Below are positions 1 through 4,708 of a DNA stretch of 32,527 nucleotides, piece after piece. The DNA is taken from positions 1 to 32,527 of the IMG/VR virus record IMGVR_UViG_3300025141_000435; one strand, written 5' to 3'. Numbering within the stretch: the first letter of the stretch is position 1; each line of letters opens with the position of its first letter. Source of the DNA: a virus. The notes below the pieces were generated by a model. That model ran no database searches, had not been told where the DNA came from, and was given only the letters and a program-made list of their open reading frames with translations. The position numbers and the translations under genes are program-made.

Positions 1-23
1 GTCATTAACTTGGAGAGATTCTT

Positions 24-566
24 TTGAACAATCAATCAAAGATAGTCAATTCGGTCGCTCCTAAGGGTAGACCTATGAAAAATAAACGTAAAAAACGTAA
101 ACCTAATAAGCGATATCATAAGATTACAGTATGCTGGGAAGAGAAATTTATGCCCATTTTACTACAACATCATGGTACTCATTCACAAGGTATTTTTCAT
201 AGGCTGATGAAAAAAAGCTCTACATTACGTTCAACATTAAAAAGAAGGAGCAGAGAATATGAAGTGGAATTTAATATTGCTTTATCGGATATTAGAGAAC
301 TATTTCTATCAAATTATGGCACACCCTGCAAGTACTGCCCTAGTATACTTAGTATTAGGAATATGGTGTGTGACCATGTGGTTCCTCTTTCTTGTGGTGG
401 TCCTTCAACTAAAGGGAATGTAGAAATGATATGTAGACGATGTAATACACGAAAAGGACCGCTTACATCAGAAGAATACCAAATGGTAGTTAAATGGCTA
501 AACAATCAACCGGAGCGAATTAGCTCTTACATTTTTCGGAAATTATCCGGAAAGGAGATGTTTTGA
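24..566 (+). CDS. HNH endonuclease
   Basis: 180 aa from a TTG start with GGAGAG six bases upstream. The C-terminal half is a zinc-supported HNH nuclease: CxxC at 102-105, the catalytic D-H pair at 117-118 followed by VVPLSCGG, Asn132, and a second CxxC at 137-140 followed by N-x-x-K-G. Such enzymes nick or cut DNA; in phages they are free-standing homing nucleases or help packaging and host DNA breakdown. The first 35 residues are very Lys/Arg-rich, fitting DNA binding. It overlaps the next gene by four bases (TTGA). There is no terminase next to it in this window, so a packaging role cannot be argued; a homing or accessory nuclease is the more cautious reading. Confidence 0.9.
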   Translation: MNNQSKIVNSVAPKGRPMKNKRKKRKPNKRYHKITVCWEEKFMPILLQHHGTHSQGIFHRLMKKSSTLRSTLKRRSREYEVEFNIALSDIRELFLSNYGTPCKYCPSILSIRNMVCDHVVPLSCGGPSTKGNVEMICRRCNTRKGPLTSEEYQMVVKWLNNQPERISSYIFRKLSGKEMF

Positions 567-940
567 ATAGAAAGACAACAACACGTGTGAAAAAGTATAC
601 TAAAGGCGACTTTGAACGCTTTATGATGACTGGTAAAACACCACCAGGCATTCACAATGGACAACCTGCAATTACTAAAGATGTTACTCTAGAGACAGAC
701 TATCCCATTGAAAGGGGTGTTCCAGTTCCTCAGTATCATAATTTGAGTGAATTTCCATTACTTGATATGGAAGTTGGCGATTCTTTTGTTGCTCCATTAA
801 GTAAAATAAAAGCATTAAGAAATGCTATTACCCGTTTACATAAGAGAAATGATTCCTTAAAGTTCATTACTCGTACTATTAACGGAAGAGGAAGAGCTGG
901 TAGAGTTACACGTGTTTGGCGTGTAGCAGTTACTCACTAA
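563..940 (+). CDS. Small conserved phage protein (DUF7303-like)
   Basis: 125 aa from a TTG start that overlaps the stop of the HNH gene (TTGA), with AAAGGAGA just upstream, so the two are probably translated together. The C-terminal half has the pattern F-P-L-L-D-M-E-V-G-D-S-F-x-x-P followed by a basic helix and a final T-R-V-W-R-V. I associate this with small phage proteins of unknown function (DUF7303-type); the assignment is from memory of the pattern. No catalytic residues, signal peptide or membrane segment is seen. Last gene before the 346-base non-coding stretch. Confidence 0.75.
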   Translation: MNRKTTTRVKKYTKGDFERFMMTGKTPPGIHNGQPAITKDVTLETDYPIERGVPVPQYHNLSEFPLLDMEVGDSFVAPLSKIKALRNAITRLHKRNDSLKFITRTINGRGRAGRVTRVWRVAVTH

Positions 941-950
941 TCCTAGTGAT

Positions 951-1031
951 AAAATGAAGGGGAAAAAGCAAGGCGGGTACCCCAAGACTGGAGAGGAGAT
1001 TGCCACCAGAAACTTCTTCCCCTTTCATTTT
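951..1031 (+). other. Long bulged hairpin: terminator or small RNA
   Basis: Bases 951-964 (AAAATGAAGGGGAA) pair with 1017-1031 (TTCCCCTTTCATTTT) over 14 base pairs with a single bulged T. The outer 3' side ends in a T run (1028-1032). The 52-base loop contains further complementary pieces (GCAA 968-971 with TTGC 1000-1003; CTGG 988-991 with CCAG 1006-1009) and the palindrome GGGTACCC at 975-982. It begins ten bases after the stop at 940. A terminator for the upstream pair of genes is the simplest reading, but the large structured loop would also suit a small RNA. Confidence 0.55.
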
Positions 1032-1064
1032 TCTAACGATAAAAAATTAACAATTTTAATTATA

Positions 1065-1093
1065 TTGTGGTTATTCGATAAATTGCTTATGAT
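1065..1093 (+). promoter_or_regulatory. Sigma70-like promoter candidate
   Basis: TTGTGG (1065-1070) and TATGAT (1088-1093) are separated by exactly 17 bases in an AT-rich stretch. The -10 matches the consensus at five of six positions and the -35 at three of six. Transcription would start near 1100, giving a leader of about 187 bases before the ATG at 1287. Its position between a probable terminator and a structured leader supports it, but AT-rich DNA yields such matches by chance. Confidence 0.4.
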
Positions 1094-1114
1094 TATATTG
1101 TTTTGGGTTTTTAA

Positions 1115-1268
1115 TTGAGCAGATACGCTTCCATAATGTCTAACGAACATATAGAGACCGCAATCGCGATTCCGACCAGCTGTCTGCTCAAAAATATGGG
1201 TAATCTGCAAATTAAGAGGCAGATGATTCAAGGGGGGTCAAGTCGGAATGCCAATTCATGGCTCCCCT
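1115..1268 (+). ncRNA. Structured leader or small RNA with possible kissing loops
   Basis: Three stem-loops lie in this non-coding stretch. A: 1115-1125 with 1181-1191, 11 pairs including one G-U. B: 1203-1208 with 1219-1224, six pairs. C: 1231-1239 with 1260-1268, nine pairs including two G-U. The loop of A contains ATTCCGAC (1169-1176) and the loop of C contains its exact complement GTCGGAAT (1242-1249), so an eight-pair loop-loop contact is possible. It lies just upstream of the ribosome site at 1276-1282 and could control the operon starting at 1287. I do not recognise a known RNA family. Confidence 0.45.
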
Positions 1269-1286
1269 GTAATTTAAGGAGATATA

Positions 1287-1565
1287 ATGTTTTTAAAGAT
1301 AAATAATGACTATGCTATTGAATCAGGTCCTATAGGTTGGGCGGTATCAAAATGGACTATAGAACCTAAAAGAGGCAAATACTGGAAGCAAATTGCCTGG
1401 TATCAAACATTGGAAAATGCTACAAATGGACTTCTTCAGCGTGAGATAAGGTGTTTAGAGGTAGATAACCTTGTTGATGCTATTAAAGGCGTACAGGGGC
1501 TTGCCAGGGAGCTTACGGAAGCTTTAACTCCCGAGTATGAAATTAATTTAAAGGAGAAAGAATGA
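1287..1565 (+). CDS. Small phage protein, DUF5405-like
   Basis: 92 aa from an ATG with AAGGAGA five bases upstream. The opening pattern (I-N-N-D-Y-A-I-E-S, then a tryptophan-containing strand, then a short YWKQIAWYQTLENA-like segment followed by a helix L-L-Q-R-E-I-R) resembles small phage proteins annotated as DUF5405; function unknown. The last third is helical and acidic. It opens the second group of plus-strand genes, right after the structured leader, and its stop overlaps the next start (ATGA). Confidence 0.7.
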   Translation: MFLKINNDYAIESGPIGWAVSKWTIEPKRGKYWKQIAWYQTLENATNGLLQREIRCLEVDNLVDAIKGVQGLARELTEALTPEYEINLKEKE

Positions 1566-1741
1566 ATCAGATAAGTGTAAAGAATTTACGAATAAAACTA
1601 ATTAAATCTTTTTATGGACATAATAATTGGAGAACAAAGCCTGTAACTATAGGTAAAGTTCTTAATTATGGGGCTAATCCAGAAAGAGGTAGAAAACTAA
1701 TTGCAGATGGTATTGCAATCGAATACGTTGAGAAGAATTAA
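1562..1741 (+). CDS. Hypothetical small basic protein (59 aa)
   Basis: 59 aa from an ATG overlapping the previous stop (ATGA), with AAGGAG at 1551-1556, so the start is well supported. The protein is basic, starts MNQISVKNLRIKLIK and ends IAIEYVEKN. No recognisable domain. It shares about 40 bases with the following gene if that gene starts at 1701, less if it uses a later start. Confidence 0.65.
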   Translation: MNQISVKNLRIKLIKSFYGHNNWRTKPVTIGKVLNYGANPERGRKLIADGIAIEYVEKN

Positions 1742-2276
1742 TAAACCTGCTGTGTATAGCGAATGTTGTAATGCATCTCCAATACATGAGCAGCCAACTA
1801 TTTGTTTTAAATGTGGTAATGAATCAACATTTTATAATCCCAATGGTCCTACAATGACCCTGGAGGAATATAGAGCTGAAAAAATGAGTAACAATGATAG
1901 TCGTTTTGATATTGACCTTAAATTTGGCAAGGTATATGAAGATGTACTATCAAAAGTCTTGACTGATAAAACTATTGAAGTCAAGTCAGAGCGTGATATA
2001 TGGAAATCAACTGGAAATATTGCCATTGAATATATGTCACGTGGTAATTTGTCTGGAATAGCGACGACAGAAGCAGATTGGTGGGCCCACTTTCTGGTAG
2101 ATAATGATGAAATACGCGGAATCATTATGCTGCCAGTTCCAGAATTAAAGGCCAAGATTAAAAAGATGAAAGAACTTGGCATTGCAATAGAAACAGATGG
2201 CGGAGATGACAATACTAGTCGACTTGTTCTCCTGCCTTTAACTAAAATCTTTTACACAAAAGGAGAGTTAATATGA
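1701..2276 (+). CDS. Zinc-ribbon plus PD-(D/E)XK-type nuclease
   Basis: Up to 191 aa. The start is uncertain: TTG 1701 has GAGGT about ten bases upstream; ATG 1707 and TTG 1728 are in frame and equally possible. Residues 20-40 hold a Cys pattern (ECC at 21-23, CFKC at 35-38) like a small zinc ribbon. Residues 70-130 look like a phage PD-(D/E)XK endonuclease: a helix with E80, then I-E-V-K-S-E with E93 and K95 as the E-x-K pair, then W-K-S-T-G-N-I-A-I-E and S-G-I-A-T-T-E-A-D-W-W. Proteins with this core cut DNA in replication, recombination or host-DNA attack; some resemble Holliday junction resolvases. Nuclease fold inferred from motif order; the first metal-binding acid is not certain. Confidence 0.65.
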   Translation: MQMVLQSNTLRRINKPAVYSECCNASPIHEQPTICFKCGNESTFYNPNGPTMTLEEYRAEKMSNNDSRFDIDLKFGKVYEDVLSKVLTDKTIEVKSERDIWKSTGNIAIEYMSRGNLSGIATTEADWWAHFLVDNDEIRGIIMLPVPELKAKIKKMKELGIAIETDGGDDNTSRLVLLPLTKIFYTKGELI

Positions 2277-2608
2277 ATGAACAGTTGCATCAATTAGTTG
2301 ATTGTGTAAAACAATTGACTGAAACAGTAGCTACAATGTTAAATACAGAACTTGAATTAGCTGCTGAAGTTAGCAAATTAAAACGACAAACTGGTGAACT
2401 GGAATTAATGCTTGAAGAAGGTGAAACATATATAAGGGACACTAGAAAAGAACCTCTTGTTGCACCCGTAACAGAAAAAATGGATTATTTAGGACGTGCT
2501 ATAGGAGATGCTCCTAAAGACAATACATTTAATCGTGTTATAAATAGTATTAAACAAACAGTAAATCAGGATAAAGAGGTTGATTTAGAAAAGGATGCCT
2601 CTACCTAA
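2273..2608 (+). CDS. Coiled-coil hypothetical protein
   Basis: 111 aa from an ATG overlapping the nuclease stop (ATGA) with AAGGAGAG upstream. Residues 1-55 form heptad-like repeats (L-V-x-x-V-K-Q-L, then E-V-S-K-L-K), a likely coiled coil; the rest is charged. No catalytic motif. Its coupling to the nuclease gene suggests the two are made together, but a shared role is only inferred. Confidence 0.7.
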   Translation: MNEQLHQLVDCVKQLTETVATMLNTELELAAEVSKLKRQTGELELMLEEGETYIRDTRKEPLVAPVTEKMDYLGRAIGDAPKDNTFNRVINSIKQTVNQDKEVDLEKDAST

Positions 2609-2759
2609 TCATTGTATTGAGTGCGATAAGGTGGCTACTGTCCTTGATGGCAGTGCCCCTTATTGCCCTGAATGCTATAAAAAGGAGGTATTAAATGTTA
2701 AGCGAAAATCAAGTAAAAAGACTCTTAAAAGCCTGCGAAAGGGCAACTACCAAAAATAA
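2595..2759 (+). CDS. Small zinc-ribbon protein (54 aa)
   Basis: 54 aa from ATG 2595, overlapping the previous gene by 14 bases. Two CxxC knuckles (C7/C10 and C24/C27) 14 residues apart make a compact zinc ribbon, followed by a strongly basic tail (VKRKSSKKTLKSLRK). That combination suggests nucleic-acid or protein binding. There is no strong ribosome site next to the start, so it probably depends on translation of the gene before it. The next gene begins inside it. Confidence 0.55.
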   Translation: MPLPNHCIECDKVATVLDGSAPYCPECYKKEVLNVKRKSSKKTLKSLRKGNYQK

Positions 2760-2853
2760 TGATAAAACAATTCTTGGTTGGTGTCAAGCTTTACGGCTTG
2801 TTTTAGAAAAAAATACTTATCCTATACGAAAGGATGCATTGGATGGGGAATGA
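2695..2853 (+). CDS. Hypothetical small helical protein (52 aa)
   Basis: 52 aa from an ATG preceded by an almost ideal ribosome site, AAAAGGAGGT, five to six bases away, so the gene is convincing despite its size. Mostly helical (LSENQVKRLLKACERA, then W-C-Q-A-L-R-L-V-L-E). Unrecognised. It overlaps both neighbours in different frames, as is common in compact phage accessory regions. Confidence 0.65.
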   Translation: MLSENQVKRLLKACERATTKNNDKTILGWCQALRLVLEKNTYPIRKDALDGE

Positions 2854-3028
2854 TAGAATTGCTGAAGACGCAGATTGGAAAGATGGCATGAATCAATTTA
2901 GAACTTGGACTACAAACGAAACAACACGTCTTAATGCACAGATTGAAATGCTAATGGAACGTATTAAATGGCTAGAGGAACCATCTAAGGCTCCTCATGA
3001 AAAAATAGAACAGGAGGATAAACTTTGA
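2843..3028 (+). CDS. Hypothetical small coiled-coil protein
   Basis: 61 aa from ATG 2843, chosen over the in-frame ATG at 2834 because AAAGGA at 2829-2834 is then at the right distance. Acidic, with an amphipathic helix (TRLNAQIEMLMERIKWLEE) that may form a coiled coil. No known domain. Its stop overlaps the next start (TTGA). Confidence 0.6.
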   Translation: MGNDRIAEDADWKDGMNQFRTWTTNETTRLNAQIEMLMERIKWLEEPSKAPHEKIEQEDKL

Positions 3029-3219
3029 AAACAGGTCGTCCACGAAAGCTCGGTATATGGAAAGTCAGAATGATTAAAATGTATCGAGCTATGGGTTCTA
3101 GTGTACCAAAACTTATGCAACGTTTCAAAATATCAAGAAGAACTGTATATAGATATATTAAACCAGGAGGTTACGATGTCCAGAAAACACTACGTAAAAA
3201 TAGCAAAGGTAGTTCGTGA
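3025..3219 (+). CDS. Small helix-turn-helix DNA-binding protein
   Basis: 64 aa from a TTG start with AGGAGGA seven bases upstream. Residues 4-46 match the C-terminal DNA-binding domain of serine recombinases (Hin/resolvase type): G-R-P-R-K-L, a helix M-I-K-M-Y-R-A-M-G-S-S-V, then the helix-turn-helix ending I-S-R-R-T-V-Y-R-Y-I-K. There is no catalytic recombinase domain, so it is more likely a small DNA-binding regulator than a recombinase. It is the only clear DNA-binding regulator candidate in the plus-strand block. Confidence 0.75.
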   Translation: MKTGRPRKLGIWKVRMIKMYRAMGSSVPKLMQRFKISRRTVYRYIKPGGYDVQKTLRKNSKGSS

Positions 3220-3343
3220 ACATCGCACATCCCTTGAATACGATAATTACGTTGATTTTGTACATGATTTATGTGTAATTTTCGAAGAAGATAATGACCA
3301 GTTTGATTCAGATAAATTCTGCCAAGCTACTGGATTATTATGA
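3176..3343 (+). CDS. Conserved small phage protein (55 aa)
   Basis: 55 aa from ATG 3176, which has CAGGAGGT five bases upstream; an in-frame extension back to 3101 lacks such a site. It begins MSRKHYVKIAKVVREHR and ends with F-D-S-D-K-F-C-Q-A-T-G. This resembles a small protein often seen in phage and prophage accessory regions (start M-x-R-K-x-Y-x-x-I-A, end F-D-x-x-x-F-x-x-A-x-G) of unknown function. It overlaps the HTH gene by 44 bases and couples to the next gene through ATGA. Confidence 0.7.
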   Translation: MSRKHYVKIAKVVREHRTSLEYDNYVDFVHDLCVIFEEDNDQFDSDKFCQATGLL

Positions 3344-3579
3344 AAAACTTCGAAGAAGCCTTAATTCGTATAGAAACGCTGGAAAAAGAGAATCAAGACC
3401 TGAGAGATAGGCTTTATGCCACTCGCACAAAGGAGTTACCTGAGGTAAACACATCAGTTGGTTCTACGGATAACCAGATGATACGAAATATGCAATATGA
3501 AGCTGACAAAGCAATGAAGCGTTTTACAGCTAAATTAAAACGTAATATGAAGGAATCTAAAAAGGATAGCGATGGGTAA
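3340..3579 (+). CDS. Coiled-coil hypothetical protein
   Basis: 79 aa from an ATG overlapping the previous stop (ATGA). Residues 1-28 form a clear coiled coil (E-A-L-I-R-I-E-T-L-E-K-E-N-Q-D-L-R-D-R-L); the C-terminus is Lys-rich. Unrecognised. No strong ribosome site of its own is visible, so translation is probably coupled. Confidence 0.65.
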   Translation: MKNFEEALIRIETLEKENQDLRDRLYATRTKELPEVNTSVGSTDNQMIRNMQYEADKAMKRFTAKLKRNMKESKKDSDG

Positions 3580-3817
3580 ACGTAGGAAACCAACCCAAAA
3601 GGAAGTCGTCCAGGTAATCAATAGTTTGATTCAAGAAATTCATACTGTAAAGAATGATATACGAACTTTATGCGGGACCCTTGACATGTACATTGAATTT
3701 AAAGATGACCAGGATGGCTTCAGTGGGTTTATAAACGAAAGAATAAAAAAAGAGGCAGATAATGACGTATCAGGAAATGCAAAAAGTAGTCCGGCGCCAG
3801 TTGAAGCAAGTCCTTAA
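3572..3817 (+). CDS. Hypothetical helical protein
   Basis: 81 aa from ATG 3572 with AAAAGGAT upstream; overlaps the previous gene by eight bases. Basic N-terminus (MGKRRKPTQKEV) followed by a long helix with heptad character (V-I-N-S-L-I-Q-E-I-H-T-V-K-N-D-I), then an acidic middle and a short S/P/A-rich tail. No domain recognised. Its last 56 bases overlap the next gene. Confidence 0.6.
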   Translation: MGKRRKPTQKEVVQVINSLIQEIHTVKNDIRTLCGTLDMYIEFKDDQDGFSGFINERIKKEADNDVSGNAKSSPAPVEASP

Positions 3818-4073
3818 GATTAGGGATGCTGGTCAAAAGGAATACGCACGTACCGATACGAATGTGTTTGCAAATTTTGAACGTGTGGCAAGCTTTACAG
3901 GTGTTACTCGCGAACAAGCATTAATGACCTACTTATTAAAACATATAGATGGAATTATGGCTCATATTAATGGTCATAAATCACAGAGAGAAAATGTCTC
4001 TGGACGTATTACCGATGCTATTGTCTACCTCTTATTATTACAAGGAATGATAGATGATGGACAGAGTAAATGA
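3762..4073 (+). CDS. DUF1599 / Nmad1-like protein
   Basis: 103 aa from ATG 3762 with GAGG six bases upstream. The pattern K-E-Y-A-x-T-D-T-N-V-F-A-N-F, then Y-L-L-K-H-I-D-G-I, then R-I-T-D-A-I-V-Y-L-L-L-L resembles the DUF1599 / nucleotide-modification-associated domain 1 family, an all-alpha domain found in phages and proposed to act in nucleotide or modified-base metabolism. Length fits a single-domain member. No partner enzyme for base modification is visible in this window, so the biochemical role is open. Family assignment is by pattern recall only. Confidence 0.55.
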   Translation: MTYQEMQKVVRRQLKQVLKIRDAGQKEYARTDTNVFANFERVASFTGVTREQALMTYLLKHIDGIMAHINGHKSQRENVSGRITDAIVYLLLLQGMIDDGQSK

Positions 4074-4263
4074 ACCTGATACTTCTTACGTAAAATGTGA
4101 TATATGTCACCAATTAATCGGCCCTCACGCACCAGCTATTGAAGCTTTATATGGTTTCGTAAGTGAAGATGGATTTTATATAGATGAAAGTATACTTATC
4201 CATGTAGAATGCAGTTGTGGTGATTTGGTTGAACGTCTTACCAGTAAGATTGAAAAAAATTGA
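4054..4263 (+). CDS. Small Cys-rich, probably zinc-binding protein
   Basis: 69 aa from ATG 4054 (ATG 4057 is also possible), AAGGA seven bases upstream, overlapping the previous gene by 20 bases. CxxC at 15-18, a histidine at 25 and C-x-C at 53-55 could hold one zinc ion. Acidic overall. Function unknown. It is the last gene of the plus-strand block; the stop lies 13 bases before the hairpin between the convergent blocks. Confidence 0.65.
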   Translation: MMDRVNEPDTSYVKCDICHQLIGPHAPAIEALYGFVSEDGFYIDESILIHVECSCGDLVERLTSKIEKN

Positions 4264-4276
4264 GTTGTGAAGGAAA

Positions 4277-4326
4277 AAGGTAGCAACAAGAGGGGGGAAA
4301 GGCTATAGCTTTTCCCTCGCTACCTT
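4277..4326 (-). terminator. Rho-independent terminator of the virion operon
   Basis: AAGGTAGC (4277-4284) pairs perfectly with GCTACCTT (4319-4326), with an inner GAGGG/CCCTC and GAAAG/CTTTT extension and a short loop around 4303-4308. Read on the minus strand, the 3' arm runs into five T residues, the classic terminator form. On the plus strand it is followed by TAAACC, without a T run, so it would act weakly if at all for the converging genes. Confidence 0.8.
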
Positions 4327-4463
4327 AAACCACCTCCACCACGTCTACGTCCACGATTCCCTTTACCGCTGCGTTTCCTAGCTTCTGTTTTCGTATTATC
4401 TGGAAGAATAGCAACTATATCCCCTGTATTAAGTAGTACGGAAAGTACGATAAGTTTCATCAT
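4320..4463 (-). CDS. Tiny protein with RG-rich tail (47 aa)
   Basis: 47 aa. The start ATG overlaps the previous stop (ATGA) and AGGAG lies ten bases upstream. A short hydrophobic stretch (residues 3-20, KLIVLSVLLNTGDIVAIL) is followed by a strongly basic Arg/Gly tail (GRRRGGGGLR at the end). The tail could bind nucleic acid or membrane phospholipid. Its stop codon lies inside the terminator stem. Unrecognised; the coupling to the gene before it argues it is real. Confidence 0.5.
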   Translation of the reverse strand: MMKLIVLSVLLNTGDIVAILPDNTKTEARKRSGKGNRGRRRGGGGLR

Positions 4464-4624
4464 AAAGGAGTAGCTCCTAACTTGCCCATATTAGCTATCA
4501 TTCTCATATACGCATCTATTAGTCTGGTCAAATAGTCCATGTTCTGCCATATTTCAAAAACAAAATATCCAATAAAACACATCCAGATAAGCAAAATCAA
4601 TCTTCTTATGTCTTTTTTTTCCAT
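4460..4624 (-). CDS. Small membrane protein (54 aa)
   Basis: 54 aa from the ATG at 4624, which has AAGGAGAG immediately upstream; an in-frame extension to 4663 lacks this. One membrane segment after a basic start (MEKKDIRR, then L-I-L-L-I-W-M-C-F-I-G-Y-F-V-F), then a helical C-terminus. Single-span proteins at the end of virion operons can be holin-related or virion membrane components, but nothing here decides between them. Confidence 0.6.
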   Translation of the reverse strand: MEKKDIRRLILLIWMCFIGYFVFEIWQNMDYLTRLIDAYMRMIANMGKLGATPL

Positions 4625-4708
4625 AACTCTCCTTGGTTTAGGATAAGGTGTCTTAATTTCCATCTGCCAATATCGAAAGGGTACTAATAACGTACACGCA
4701 AAATTTTA

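Noticed and set aside
951-1268. tRNA gene in the non-coding stretch
   Set aside because: Stems are present but no cloverleaf with T-loop GTTCRA and suitable arm lengths could be drawn.
1115-1306. 63-aa plus-strand frame in the non-coding stretch
   Set aside because: Starts at a TTG inside a strong stem with no ribosome site; overlaps the well-supported start at 1287. RNA structure explains the region better.
3025-3219. Serine recombinase
   Set aside because: Only the helix-turn-helix part is present; the catalytic serine domain is missing and there is no room for it.
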